Shown here: positions 13,366 through 26,993 of the stretch, in pieces
Numbering within the stretch: the stretch's first letter is position 1
Layout of the letters: each line of letters starts with the position of its first letter
NCBI GenBank assembly: GCA_031216445.1
Contig: CM062207.1
Location: forward strand, 3,166,501 to 3,230,500
Length of the DNA stretch: 64,000 nt
DNA from: Lateolabrax maculatus
Lineage: Eukaryota; Chordata; Actinopteri; Acropomatiformes; Lateolabracidae
Direction of reading: 5' to 3'
The notes under the pieces: generated by a model
Seen by the model: only the letters and a program-made list of their open reading frames with translations
Databases searched by the model: none
What the model was told of the DNA's origin: nothing
Made by a program: the position numbers and the translations under genes

Positions 13366-15654
13366 TACTCGACAATGAGGGCTGAGGGCTGAGGCTCAGT
13401 GCTCGGGCTCTTTTAGTCTGAGGTCAACTACTCCGTTTTTGTATCTCTGACAAAGCACAGCCATTAGCTACCTAAGTATGCTTGCTGGATAAGTAGTGCG
13501 ATGAGTCATGATGATAGTCTCTCATAATAGAGCTCTTACTTGTTTAAAGTATGACCGCATTGGGTTTTATTACCTGGTGTTTTGTCATTTCTAGCTGGTG
13601 TGTGTTCTGGTTTGATGGATTGTATTTTTATTTTTTTTAATAACCCAATAGATCGCAAAATGTATCACTTTTCCCTTTTAATTTTCCTGGAACACATAAC
13701 AAAGTGACTTTTGTAAGGTTCATGTTGTTACCTCCATAATACATCTAGACTCTACACTCTTCTGCAGCTTCTTTACAACAAGCAGGACTGGAGAGGCTTG
13801 TTTGTCATGTACTCCTAATTAAAGAAACTTCTGCAACCAAGCAAACAATAACAGGAAGTGGGTTATAAAGGAAAGACATGAAGAACTGCAGCGCTTGTTG
13901 GCATCAACTTTACACATTTGTGAGCTCAACTGGGGGGGTTGTTGCACTCAAAGCATGATGGGATGTTGACTTTTTTTGTCAGGGACACAACTTGTTCCTT
14001 TTATTTTTGAACTTGCTTACAGCATGTGTGGGTTTGTGTGAGAGAAATGAAATGATCAAGAGAATCTGTCTGCCTCTAAAATCGATCACAAACCATGTTT
14101 CCAAACCACTTTGCTTTGCGTCTACATGCCGGCTGTGGACCGAGCTGTGGGCTTGGCCAATGGGAAGAGTAAAAACAGTCATCAATCAAAAACAGGTATT
14201 ATTTTACTGTGAACACAATCCTGATTAGTCTGTCGCAGCCAGACCCTTTCGGCACGCTTCGTGGACGCGCCTCAGTGCCTGTAACGGTAGACAAGGGCTT
14301 CACATTCACTGAGAAAAACATACCTGGCAAGAATAAGTGGGCTGATGTGGGCTCCAAAATATAGAGTAAGAATTAAATAAGAAAAGCGACATAACAAAAT
14401 GATTGAACATGAACATTGACCCAGTGTGGGTTAATTTAGCACAGATGCAATAATGGGTTAACGTTACCCCAGAACCAATGCAGTGTTTTGAGCAGTTCCT
14501 CTTTAAAGAATCCATCATTTCATTGCATGTTGTCATTTACTTCATAAACAAATCCCAGTTGGGCACGGCCTCCTGTTGCTATGGTAACTACACCCTCCAT
14601 CACAGGAAGTAGGCTTTAAACACGAAAGGTGTGGTTAAAAAACGTGTTGGCTGATGCTTTGTCCTGCCGCAACCAGCTGTACGCACTAACATCGAACATA
14701 CGAGCTTATCTTATGTGGAAGGAAGCAGCGGGGGTTTATGGGAAATGTGGTCAAATTTGTGCACCAACACATAAAATTAAACAGAAGGGTCAAAGTTTAA
14801 AGAAACTAAAATACCCAGTGTACCAATATCATGCTCTTACTTTTCTCTATTATGTAACACAAAGTCACATTTTGGAAACAGTGTCACACACACACACAGT
14901 TCATTGTTACTCAAATCAATTTATTATCTTGTTTGACTTTAAAGCTGTTAACCAGCAGGAGAAAGTCTGTTTCCTTCTGATACTCTGCTGCCTCTAAATA
15001 TATGCATGAACAGTGAGAGAGAGAGTGTGTGTGTGTGTGTGTGTACAGTATGTATACGTTAACCAGTGACCTGTTCTCTGTCCAATGTGAACCAAGTGTA
15101 AATATGTCTATTTTCTCCTTTTGATATACTTCTCGCTGTTTCCATCACCTGCTCGACACAAATAAACAAGCCAGATGAGCTATTTCAAAGTAAAAGCCTC
15201 CCCCATTCAAAATGGAAACCTTCGTAAATGTGGGACCGTGGGTCTTGGCAAATGTTCCCGCTTTCATCTAAACATGAAAGCGCAGAAATGGAGGTTTTAC
15301 ACTTCAGGGAGGTTGTAGCAGACATATTTTACAGATCTTTTAGACGTTTCCAAAGCCACATTTGATTTGTCTTGCAGTGGAGCATTTGTTGGGTCGATCA
15401 TGCTAAGACCACAAATGGATTTCTATCTATATTAAGGGTGTAATTTTTTTCTCCATTCCCCACACAGCTCTGAGTAAGATGTCCAGCGTGTGCATCCCTG
15501 TTGGGACTCTTCATCACCCGGCGTACTGTTTGTTTAGGAAGGCACAGCAACCATTTTACTTTTTTAAAGAGGTTTGTCTTTGATTTATAGAGATCTCTGT
15601 CTTCTAATTTAATCGACTTCAAAACATCTTTCCCCTTAAATCAGGCGGAAAAAC

Positions 15655-15662
15655 ATTTGCAT
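15655..15662 (+). promoter_or_regulatory. consensus octamer ATTTGCAT (POU/Oct motif)
   Basis: A perfect octamer followed by GTCAATAAGG, in a repeat-poor, AT-rich stretch. Regulatory use is inferred. Confidence 0.25.
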
Positions 15663-16857
15663 GTCAATAAGGACTGTTTTTGTTTCAAAAATTAGTGTTT
15701 TTTAATTGGAAGCATTGCAATCTTCGTAGAAATGCTTTGATGGAAGCATATTCTCTATCTCTTAAGTCTTCTGAATCACATTTCCATGTGTCTTGTCTGA
15801 TTTTTCTGTGACTGTTTTTACATTATTTTATGCTCTAATATTTTTATACTTTAGCATATTTACTCTAATATGCTGGCAAGCCGGGAACATGCGAGCAATA
15901 GTCAGTCACAATACCCCCAGCATTTTGTTTTCGAGATTGAACACCATTTCATTTAACAAAGCGTATTTACAGAGAGGGGAAGAAAACTAACTGTCTGTTA
16001 GAAAACAGTTGGCTCAGTTGGTAACGGGAGAAGAAAAAGTTCACAGATATGTTTATACCATCAACTCCTGTTTCATAACTCTCTGCAATCCACTCCTCTT
16101 TTGGATAAATGAATAATCCAACAGATGAAGTTAAATTAAAGTAATAAGATACAATGATGTCCTCTGTTTTGGACTCTGCCGCTCTCTGTTCCCTCACTGT
16201 CAGGACAGCTTGGTTTTGGCGCAGATTCACGTGTCCGTGTTGACCAAATTTGAAGGTGCAGCAAAAAAGAAATTGAGTGGATGTACTCCGAGTTAATTCA
16301 CTGATCGCTGCAAATCTGAAATTAATTGGTTTCGTATTGAAATTTCACCACTTAATATGCTGTTCTTTCCCCTCTTTATTTGTTTTTTCTATGACTATTT
16401 TCACATAATTCCCTGCTGTCAAATGTCTCCAATTCTTTCTCCATAGGGATCCCTCTCTTTAATTCTTGGTTGTGTGTGCTTCTCTAAACTCTCCTGGGTA
16501 ATTCTCTTTCTTCTTCCTCTCCTTCCTTCCCTTCTTTCTCTCTCATGCTGTGATTTATAAAAGGCTCCATTGTGAATTTTTGTTGACATTTTAACTATCA
16601 GTTATGTTAATTTGCTTTTGGACACAAACCGAATGTCCACCCAAACTTAAGCCCGGCCTGCAAGAGGCTTCCAACTGTGTGTGTGTGTTTGTGTGCAAAT
16701 ACACATTTATAATTGTGTGTGTGCATGTATTTATGTGTCTGTCTGCCTACATGTGTGTATTCAGGCGTGCGTCTCGTGTGTGTTTTGGGGGTAGTTAGGA
16801 TAATTGGGAATGGGCTCAGAATGCCAGTCTAGGAAAATAGCCGGGAACGTCTCGGCT

Positions 16858-16860
<3 letters not shown>

Positions 16861-16896
<36 letters not shown>

Positions 16897-16969
16897 GTCG
16901 GTTTTCCGGACAAGGAGCTGGAAGCTGTCAGGTGGAGGGGATCGAATATCGGAATGCTGATTGGAGGTT

Positions 16970-17005
<36 letters not shown>
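16861..17005. repeat. two (GT)n microsatellites, 16861-16893 and 16971-17005
   Basis: Pure GT tracts in the same orientation separated by 77 bp of ordinary sequence. Confidence 0.95.
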
Positions 17006-17006
<1 letters not shown>

Positions 17007-17649
17007 AGACAGAGGATAATTAGCTTAATGGTCAAATGGCTCAGCTAAATCCTGTTAGTATCCCTGTGAAAACAGAAAAAAGTGAAGACACACAAACACA
17101 CACTGATACAAGCTGGGATAGGGTCTACTGCTGGAATAACAGCATACTGTTTCCATTGAAAAAATAAAAACGAATGAGAAAGCCGGTGGCGTCAACATTC
17201 CCAGTGGACATTCAGTTTTCATCATAATCACCATCATCCATCCTCTTATTGATTGTGTCCTTTTGTTACCTGTTTCTTCATTCAGCTGGATCTCTTCTTC
17301 ATTTGTTTAGAGATACAGTACCTATGTGATCATATTTTCATTTTGTCAAATCAAATGTGATCAAGAATTTCACATTGCGTTGTGCACCCAGAGGAAGGCG
17401 GCAGTTCTCCCGAAAACGCAATAAAGTTCATTGACGGATTCGATTTGCTGACCTTTACTTTCAAAAGCTATTTCATATTTCCAAGGACTGAGCTCGCCTT
17501 CAGAGGTCCAGTGAAGAAAGTCTTGCATGATTGAAGCACCTGCATCTGTTTGAAGTGGAACCAGAGTCTACAGCCATGCCAATTGGGATTAATGGTGCTT
17601 TGAGCTAAATGCTATCATGCTCACAATGGCAATGCTTACATTTGCTTGT

Positions 17650-18010
17650 CATTACTTTTGCAGAAACGTTGACTCACTGTTGGCGCTCGATGAAAAGTCG
17701 GGATCATCAAAGTTGTTGACATGGCAGTCTATCGAGCAGTTGAGAAATTTCACTCTGAAAGACCTGCTGGTGGAACTAGCTGAAAGTCCAGGGATAAGGA
17801 CAATCTTTAGGATACATCATCTTGCAACAATGAATATCTTTGCCTAATTTTTTTGCCAATCCATTGGGTAGAAGTTGAATTATATCTCTGATAGGTGAAA
17901 ACTAGTCAGCACTAGATGAAAAGTTTTTGAATTTCTTGGCAATCCATCAAACAGTCAAGATGTTAAAGTCAGGACCAAAGTGATGGACAGACCGCCGTTA
18001 CCATCAGTAC
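17650..18010 (-). repeat. teleost interspersed repeat relic (TGGATTGCCA type), minus orientation
   Basis: The minus strand reads GTCTGTCCATCACTTTGGTC, then TGATGGATTGCCAAGAAATT and CCAATGGATTGGCAAAAAAA, the same family as 28010-28225 and 40388-40640. A plus-strand open frame over it (17617-17847) is spurious. Confidence 0.6.
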
Positions 18011-20760
18011 AGACATGACAATAGTGTGGCTTGACCTTGTTTAGAGCTAAAACTGACTAATGACAGCTTTGAATGACAACAGTTTAGCCGACTGAAGAAT
18101 TGAGCCTGACAAGCTGAGTCTGAATTGTCCTAAAATTGCCACCATGCAGAGGATAAACCTCACCGATTTAGGTAACGACGTGGACTTTCTCTGGCCTTTT
18201 TACGAATAGTAATAGTTTACAGTCAGCATTGATCTGATGATTTGCAGTTCAAAAGATGAAAAGACAACTTAACAACTAAAACTTGGGCTGAATTCAGTTG
18301 AAAAAGAAATATTTTAAACCTCTAGGTTACATATAAGCAGGTCCTGACTGCGTGGAACTAAAACCACAATCTAACCCTGACACACTGCGAGTACCTTGGC
18401 TGTCCCCGTATCTGTTTATCTTTCCTCATAGTCAATCTTTCTTTCTTTTTGCCTCCCTCTGTTTTGTTTTAGTACATTATGGGCCTCTGTTCTAACAAAT
18501 GTGTCATCAGCCTCCTTAAACATTTAACACACTTCCCCTGTGTCTCACACACATACATAAACACACACCTCCTACCACTGTGCTCCGAACACCCCCCGCC
18601 CCTCTCTCATCTTGTAATAATTAGTGTAAATTGGAAACTTGCGTCGTCAGGGTTTGTTCTAGCTCACGGCTTCCAACTTTCAGGTCATGCCCTCGTTGAC
18701 ACTTTCATTTTCTCCGTCTCTGTCATTCTGTTCTTCTGTCATTTAATCAACTTTCATTTCCAGTGTGCTTTATTGGCATGAAGAGCAATCTTACCCAGAG
18801 CTCTGTCTACAAATTACAAACAGATTCAGCTAGAGGCCGTGACAGCGTGACATTACCAGCAAGCAGTGGTTCAGTAATGTCACATTCAGGGATCATCCAA
18901 ACAACACAGTTTTGACATGCAGCTGTCTATCTGTCTCACACTGTCAGACTGGGACCAACTGTTGAAATTAATTGTGGAAAAGTGGAAATTATAGGTTGCT
19001 TCACGTCACGTTTTATTCTGAGGCACTTTTCTGGCAGATGTTGGTGAACAGACATTGTATAGGCCTCCAAACTTCCAAAGCCACTTCAAATCCCTCCAGG
19101 TCTACATAATGATTCCTTCAAAAATTACTGCATCATTTCTCTTATCTTCACAAAATATTTTAGTGTGCGTCATGCAACGTTTGAGCTCGAATCTTCGTGA
19201 GGTGTCACAGTTGTCGCCGCCCAGCCTGTACTGTTTGCTGATGAAACATCCAAGTCTCCATGCATACAGGTTTCATAGTTACAGCGCAGTTATGCTGCAC
19301 CACTGTTGTTGTGATAATTTGGGAAATTACAGTCACACACTGGTTCTTCCCGTACGTCTCACCCCAGATCATGGCTTCCCAAGAAGTTTGGGAGTTTCCA
19401 AGACAAATGTGATGTATGTATTTTGCAGTTGCTGTTACGCAACCTCAAGAGTCTCTGTTTTCATGTATCTTCCACCTCACATTGGCTACACCCATGGCAA
19501 CTGGTTGCTGGACACCAAACACGTTTTGGAGCATCTCTCTCACGGACTGGTTCCACATTAAGTCACATCACTCACAGGGATGCGCAACGGTTCACAGGAA
19601 ACTGGAAATGAGCCACTGGATCTGGTCGGCCACAAGTTGGCGCCTGTTAAAAGCACCTTAAGAGTGACGGATCACACTGGCGCTTTGTCTGTGGAATGCT
19701 GGAGCTCACCTCTGGAGCAACATTTGGTCAAAAATTCAGTTTAGTCAACACCTGGAGCTGGTTTGACAAGGAGACTATGGCTGAGCTCTAACACACAGAA
19801 TTCAGATATGTTCATCAGTTGCACAGTGCGCCCTAGTTCTTAAAGCTGCATTAATGATTCTTTACATTAACAATATATAAATAAACTTGAGTAATGTGAA
19901 AAGGGATGCTTGTAGTGCCGATCTGCAGTTCCCCTCAGCATTTTATCCTGTTCCGTAGCTCTACTCTCATTAGTCCCACTTCCAGTTGCAGCAGGCAGCT
20001 ATTGAGCAAAAAACAAAAACTAAAACAGGATAAACCGGCTGTACACTGACAGCTGGCAAAGGTAGCAAGTTAATAAAAATGCAAACGTTAATTGCAGGTC
20101 TTTGATGGATGCAAACTCCAGTCTCCTGTATGAAAGTCAAATACTACTTTCCACCTTGCTGCGCAAGATGACACAAGTTGTGAAATGCAGAATCATCCAA
20201 TATAGACTGAAAGAAATTGTGTCTAATGGATCTTAAAATCAGTTTGTAGTCCTCTTATGTGGTTCTGAGTTTGCTAAGAGTGCATTACGGACAAACTTTA
20301 GGCCCTTTTACACAGTGTGTTAAAGGTGCGAATGTTGCAGTGTTGTTCCGCCTCTCCTTCTGTGTAAAACATACAAACATGGAACTCGTAGCCGTTAAGC
20401 CGGCAGCTGAGATAGTAACAAAGCCGACTCACCGTCTGCAATTTCCGTCTAAGTGTTCGAATAAAACTACTGTTGCCTTCAGGTGACCTTAATGCTAATT
20501 GTTGCCCATAGAAAGTTGAACTGTCATCTCTAATTTTGTTTGAAGATGCATCTACGACTGATCGGCCTCTCACAAGGCTGCGGTCACTGCGACAACACTG
20601 ATTTGGCCTGAAAGCCAGACATGCGCTTCTGCTTTTCTACTGTGAAACATCAGTTCACGAACAACTGAGTGGATAGAAGCTCAGCTCGTCTCTCTCTCTG
20701 TCTTTGTTTCTCATTGCATGTTTGATTGCATGTTTGATTATTGTGGAAAAGTTTGAGAGG

Positions 20761-20761
<1 letters not shown>

Positions 20762-20793
<32 letters not shown>

Positions 20794-20942
20794 AGTCTCT
20801 GGGGAAGGGACCACAGTCTTGTTTGTCTCCGCGAAGGGACGAAGGAACGAACTGGAACGTACATTGTTTTCAAACCAGGCGCTCCCCGCAAATATCTCCC
20901 CCTCAGAGCTCAATGGGAGGGAGAGGATGTATTTTAGGGGGT

Positions 20943-20988
<46 letters not shown>
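20762..20988. repeat. opposed (CA)n and (TG)n microsatellites
   Basis: (CA) at 20762-20793 and (TG) at 20944-20988 are inverted relative to each other 150 bp apart, so they could pair as an imperfect hairpin. Confidence 0.9.
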
Positions 20989-22006
20989 GAGAAGTGGGGG
21001 GGTGGGAGGAGGATTGCTTGGTTTTGGTCACGTCGGTGTGTTTGCCAACAGCAGAAACCAAAGCACAGCTGAGGCTGGGATCCCTGTTTGGCTCATTATG
21101 GTCCGTCTTTCTTTTCACTTTCTCTCATTATCTGTTTTCCTCTTTTCCTTTCAGCCCTCTTCTTGTCTCTTTCTACATTTGTTTAATCTTTTAACTGTAT
21201 CATTCATTTTCTCTCTTGTTCACTGTCTTTTATTGACTCTTTCTCCTTATTTTTCGCTCTCTTTTTATCTCGCCATTGTTCTCATTCGCTGCATTTTACA
21301 AGTAGCTCAAGGTCACCAAGACAGATCAGCCCAAGGCAAAACATCATTTGCGCAGAAAAGAATTGTAGCTTGAAGATTGATGTTGAAGTGATTCTTGCAA
21401 TTCAGCGCTGTCACGGTGGTTTGCAATTGGCTAATGGTGCAAAAATCACCAGTACTGAACTCTAGCAAATTCACTTTGCCTCTGTGGGAGAATCCACCCA
21501 CTGCAGTGATTCCACTGAAATGAACTGATTTCCTTCCAAAATTTCACAGTTGTAAATTCTGGTGTGACCAAACCCGAAGTCAGAAAGTATGTCTGCATGA
21601 ATGGTGGTAACTTGGTTCCTTGTAAAACCTTGTGGAATCTGCCTTTACACGCAGTTGGTCAGAAATCTGCTCCGTTTCATTTCTGGTTCTTTGTTCTCTC
21701 TTTATTCTTTCTGTCTTTATTCATTTTTTTTCTTACTTCATTTGTGTTTTTTACACTCTCTCCAAGTTTAACACAAATTGATATTTTTTGTCATCATTCT
21801 TTTTTGGTCCCTCATACATCTTCCTCTATTTTGTCTTAACAAACCCCATTCTCACATGTATGTGTATCTGTGTGTGTCTGCATGCACACAGTATACAATA
21901 CAAACACACACTTTTCTCTGTGACGTTAGTGTGTATATGTATGCAAAGTGTTTAAATCAAGTTTTTTTTTCTGTGTGTGTACTACTGTGATTTTCCATGT
22001 ATTCAC

Positions 22007-22011
<5 letters not shown>

Positions 22012-22038
<27 letters not shown>
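22012..22038. repeat. (GT)n microsatellite
   Basis: A pure GT tract of 27 bp. Confidence 0.9.
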
Positions 22039-23057
22039 TCATCATTCGCCAGCTTTCCAGCATCTTAAGCCCCCCCGAGTCTCTCGTGGCATCAGATGAA
22101 CTTCAGCAGAGGTCTGGGACACAAACCAACATCCCAGTTACTGCATTAAAGACCATCATACCCGCTCTGCTCCCCCAGCCAACAATATGACAACAATAAT
22201 ATTTTACCCTATCGCGCTCCTCTCCAACAATACATGCAGAAGATCTGGGATTTAACATTTTTAAGAGGGGGCAGGAATTCTTCTGGGAGTTAGTGACAGT
22301 GGGAATAAGAGTCCATGAGATTTAAAAGGTTGGCTAAAGCTTAGTTGTTACGTGGCATTTTGAAAAGAATACTGGATAAAATCTGGATACAGTCACTTAA
22401 TTCTTCCCTTTTTTTCTCCTTTTTTGTTTTTATGTTGATTTTATTATGTCTTTTTATTTATTTATATACTTACTTATAATTTTTAAATGCTGATGCTGCT
22501 GTTCAGAGCATTTGCAATTGAGCGGGTGCTGTGTGGTTTCAGTGTAGTTTAGTTGACCTTAGAAATTTGAGCCGAGATCAAACTAAGCCTGCAGCGGTGT
22601 TTGGTACGGCTACAAGGCCACATTTTTTACACCGTGGTGGCACACAGCCTGAGCTCACCTGCAATAAGAGAAGGAGAAAAGTGAATGAACTTGGCTTTTC
22701 CACTGAGACTTTTTTGAGCACCTACTGGATCGGCACTGGTTCCTGTTTCCAGGAGATAGCCACAGCCTCACTCCTTCGACATCAACGAAAGCTCTCACCT
22801 CTCGCTCGCCTCTTTGGCTTTTATGGTACCAAACTAACTGCCAGCGATTGCAACATAAACAATTCACTCGAGCACTGTGTGACAAAGTCTTTAGGCAGTA
22901 GTGGTGGTGACTGACTGCCTGGGGGCTTTGAGCCTTGAACTCCAGTATGGACAGACGTACCGCACATTCGTACAGTTTTTATTTTGAATATTACTTTTTT
23001 TATCCATTGTAACTGTTTCTTGAACAATTTAAGGAGCTGTTGTTGCTTGAACAAGAA

Positions 23058-23200
23058 ATTAAAGGAACAGTTCGACATTTTTGGAAATAAGCTTAATTGG
23101 TTTCTTGCAGAGAGTTAGATGAGAAGAGCCACTGTTTTTCTTTGTGAGACTGTCAAACTCAACAATCACTCCATTCCCTTCTCACTGTTATCAACACAGT
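23058..23200 (+). repeat. teleost interspersed repeat relic (AAAGGAACAGTTCGACATTT type)
   Basis: AAAGGAACAGTTCGACATTT, then TTTCTTGCAGAGAGTTAGAT and GAGAAGA, matches a repeat I know to be very frequent in teleost non-coding DNA. Confidence 0.65.
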
Positions 23201-23907
23201 ATGAGAAAATGGTGCTTTAGCCACTTAAGGCTTTCAGCCGTACTATAGTAGTACTGTATTAGCTAATGGCAGTGCAACAACATTAACTAACTACTTCCTC
23301 CTCATTACTGAGGCTACGATTCAAACTGTCTCTCCGTTCAGTTTGTGTTGGCACGGACAAGTACAAGCAGCACAGATGCCGTGAAATAAATTATGAACAT
23401 GCTGCTCAATGACAAGCTTTCAGCACTTGGCAACATTATGATCGTGACTGCTTGAAATCTACAGTGATGAGAATCACCAGCTTCATGCATCAAAGAGCCC
23501 AAAATGAATTAAAAAAAAATGTACTTGGCTTCTGTTAATTTACCTGGGCGGCCCGCCTGGATATTAGCACTTTATGGGAAATGCTGGTTTTGTAAATTAA
23601 CTCTTCAAATGTCAGCACATGACAAACTCACATTTGTAACACTGGGATACGTTTTGTTAACAGGTCATGTGTAGTTGATATTTTTAGGGAATATTTTCTC
23701 CTCTTCTGTCTCACTTACACAGTTTATTGGACAGCCAAATGTCAGTCCACAGTTTTTTTTGCACAGTGTTTCCAGCAAAAACAGTTTATAACAAACTGTT
23801 TAAATCTGTTTTAAAGACAGGAAGCATCCTTCCCGTGCATGCCAGCGAGGAAGTGGACACAAGAAAAAGGTCCTGAAGCACAAAAATCAAGAGGGTTGCA
23901 GACTTCC

Positions 23908-24035
23908 TAATGCTCAGGAGGTAGAGCGCGTCATATATTAATCCCAGGGTTGGTGGTTTGATCCCTGGCTCCTCCTGTTGTCCACATATCAAAGTGTCCT
24001 TGAGCAAGACGCCGAATCCCCGAGTTACAGCTCTC
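23908..24035 (+). repeat. tRNA-derived SINE
   Basis: A-box-like TGCTCAGGAGGTAGAGCG at about 23911-23928 and B box GGTTTGATCCC at 23955-23965 are spaced as in a tRNA-derived promoter. They are followed by CAAAGTGTCCTTGAGCAAGA, the body motif of a SINE family widespread in teleosts. No intact tRNA fold is expected; it is a retroposed copy. Confidence 0.75.
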
Positions 24036-24379
24036 TATATAAATCTCTGGTCCGGTCTCGGTTCCTAGGATTCGGGTGGACCTGTGAAGACCTCTACACC
24101 TGGCTACAGGAGCCGATCAGCTCAAACCTGCAGAGAGTGACTTATAACCGGGTCAGATCCAGGTTGATTCAGATTCCCACTGCAAATGAACCACTCCAGA
24201 ATTAGTTTCTGACGGACCAAGACCACGTGAAGGGTTCGATGTGGTTGTTTTGGTCGGCTCCCATGTACAATTGCTGTGTTCAGATCTGCAAAATGAATCG
24301 TCCGAAGGGGGAAAACGAACCAGAGTCTGATTCAACCAGACTAAACAACGTAACGCCCTCAGTCTTGTTGTAACTCAAA

Positions 24380-24440
24380 CCATGACATTTACTTAATTAT
24401 AACCAAGTGGTTTTTGTGTTTTTTTTAGCCTAGAACTAAG
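24380..24440 (-). repeat. interspersed repeat relic (CCACTTGGTTA type), minus orientation
   Basis: The minus strand reads AACCACTTGGTTATAATTAA preceded by CTTAGTTCTAGGCTAA, matching the family at 2335-2420. Confidence 0.45.
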
Positions 24441-25134
24441 TTGAATTCAAATGGTTAGTGGTGAGGACTAATTCCTGATGTCCGTCCTTTCTTCCCACAA
24501 AGACGTACAGTCAGGTGGATCAGAACCCAAGAAGTTTACCTGCCTTCGTGCCCAGTGCATGTTGGGATATGCCCCTGCTGCTCACCAGCCCTTTTTAAAG
24601 GACATATAAAGTATGGGAAACGAACTATTCACTTCTCTGTGTGTTTGTTTCTTTGTTTCTTTCTTCTGCTAATGAACAACAGCGCTGCTCTTCTCCTCGC
24701 CTCCCTCTCTACATCTGTCTGTCTCTCTCTCTCCCCCTCCAGATTCTCTATCTCTTTTTCCTCCCTCCCTCTGTGTCTTGTTCTCTTTTCCATAATAATT
24801 AGCTCCCCTCCAGCCCGACTTCAAACCCTGTGGTCGGAAATCTGCATTCCGAGGATGGAGAGAGGCTGAGGAAGACGAGGGGAGAAGGAGAAAGAAAGAG
24901 AGAGTTGGACCGAGAGGGAGGGCAGGCGACTGAAAGAAGCCATTGTTCCTTCATAAAAACAGATAAGAGCCCAAGAACTGGAGGGCAAGTGTAGTCAAAA
25001 TAGTCAGTGTGTGTGCGTGATGGCACTGATAAAGAAATGGAGTTTTCCTCAACAATTTAGATGTTAATGGGCTGATAGGGGAGGTTAGCTGGGCCAAGAC
25101 ACAAATCTGATACACACCTCCTCCTGCTTTTTCC

Positions 25135-25660
25135 ATATTTTACTCTTTTTTCCCCTATTATCTCCTTGTTTTTTTCTCTCTCATCATCCTCTTTCCTGCC
25201 TTGCTCTTTCTTTTCCCCCCTCTTCGTCTCTTTCCCCTTTTTGCTGACCTCTTTTACCTTCTTTGATTTGTTTTTCCACTGTGTCCTCTGCCATCTTTGC
25301 TTCATCAAAACCTTTACCATTCGAGTCCAGCTCTTAGTTCCCCTCTCCTTCACCTCAATTTTATCTCCATTTTTATTATCTTTCTTCCTTCTCTTACTCT
25401 CGTCTGACCTCCCTGTCTTTCCCTCACTCCTTTTATCCCCCATTCTCCCCCTCTCATCTTGTTCTCATACTCCCTCTATCACCCTCCGTCTTCCTCTTCA
25501 CCTTCGTCTTCTCTCTCCTTCACTCCAGCTCCATCTCTCTTTCTTCCCTCACCCTTCATATCACCTCCCTTCTCTTTTCATCACCCAACCGTAGTTTCCC
25601 GGACTTCTTTTTCCCCAAAATGTTCCTATTTTTCCACTCTCGCTTTCTCTGACCTCCTGT
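25135..25660 (+). repeat. long pyrimidine-rich tract (about 0.5 kb)
   Basis: The plus strand is almost only C and T with scattered A and G. The 142-codon open frame at 25166-25594 is a by-product of this composition (Ser/Leu/Phe/Pro only). Confidence 0.8.
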
Positions 25661-26993
25661 GATTCAATGATTCATAGAGAACAGTATATATTCACAGATG
25701 GGCAAGACACTTGAGAATGCGAGAAATCCATTAAAGTAAAATGTGTTTTATTCATCATCATCATCATTATTATCAGAGCCTATTTTCGTCATTGTACAAA
25801 ATATCAACCAATCGCTTTCATTGATTAGAACTACCCTCATCTCCCATGTGACTGGTAAGATTATATGAGGTTCAGCTTTCCCTTATCAATCAGCTCTATT
25901 GATTATGGATACATTTGACTCCCCTCTCATGGTTTGGGGTTACAGAAAGATCAGCGTTAAGGTGAAGAGATTGTGTTTCTTTTTACTGGCATGTCAATGT
26001 GTCATCATTGATCCTCAGCCTGTCCTGTACAGTAAGATAAATAAGAGACCTTTTTTTTTGTTTATCAGGCATTCAAAGGATCCAGTTTTCTGGTCAAGTC
26101 CAGTTTTGGTTTGATCTTTAGACCAAGTTTATATCTGCATTTTTTTTTAGTATTTGGGTTATGGTTAGCCTGCTGTGCCATTTCATCCACCTGAAAATAA
26201 ATTCTTGGGATAAATTGTTAATTTTTGGCGTGAAAACAGTCAAATGGAGAGACAGTGAATACAAAAATATCTGCAGTGAAATCAAAGACTGGTTGAATTA
26301 TCACAAAAATATCTGGAAATAAGGATACACAACTACATGGAAGTGTGTAAGTGGATATGCAAAAACTGTACCAACACACAGACCTCGTGTCAGTGATCAA
26401 TAGAGTGATGTCATAGACTGTCTGAATCTGATACTGACTTCATTGCCCTCTTCATCAATAATTCATAATCAGCTTCTCTTCTGTTAAACTCTTAAAACAG
26501 AGCACATTTGCTTATTGCAAGTCCAGTTTCCATCTTAATAAAACATACTGTATATGTGTTTTATTCAAGATTTTATAATCTTATATTTATATAAAAACAT
26601 CCCTTCCATCCCTCGTATGTAGTTGTCTTTTAATTGAATCCATATATTCACTTTGTTTTTTTACATTCCCCCATATTATGCATTTTATTTGATGATACAT
26701 ATATATAAATAGTTAATTTTCCATTCTATTTAGGTTTGTACTGTTGTTTTCCTCCCTGTACTTCACCTTGCAATTTGGGAGTTAGGTGGCAGTGTTTGGC
26801 ACTTTATGAAATCATGGAATATATGGTCATGTGAAAGAATACCAGTGTGTTGTAATAGTGAGTTGACAGCTTACAGTTGGCGTTCATGTCAGGTCATGTG
26901 GGTTTCACATCAAGGGATGAGCATCTCTTGGATTCACTTCACACGCAAAGTGAATACATTTTTTATAAGTTGTTCAAGCTACTGTACCGCATA

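Larger units (their letters stand above)
4800..16860. other. non-coding stretch, 4.8-16.9 kb
   Basis: Outside the listed repeats I see no exon. There is a C/T-rich tract at 8320-8610, a possible transposon remnant at about 11090-11400 (GCGACGCAAC and scattered CAACG motifs), and repeat-poor, AT-rich stretches at 12900-13260 and 15640-15960 that could be conserved non-coding DNA. Confidence 0.5.
17006..26990. other. non-coding stretch, 17.0-27.0 kb
   Basis: Repeat-poor DNA at 17330-17540 and 18400-20700, then repeats as listed. The 168-codon frame at 19055-19561 has no recognisable domain. C/T-rich tracts lie at 21110-21280 and 24640-24800. No coding exon can be supported. Confidence 0.5.

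Noticed and set aside
17617..17847. 76-codon plus-strand frame with Leu-rich helix-like segment
   Set aside because: Antisense to a common interspersed repeat.
19055..19561. 168-codon open frame, plus strand
   Set aside because: Cys/His/Ser-rich product with no motif I can place and no splice or regulatory context. Chance frame more likely.
20741..21373. 210-codon open frame, plus strand
   Set aside because: Built from (CA)n, (TG)n and a C/T tract, giving HTHTHT, CVCVCV and Leu/Phe/Ser runs. Not a gene.
23908..24035. Functional tRNA gene
   Set aside because: A and B boxes are present, but the acceptor stem does not close and a SINE body follows. Called a SINE.
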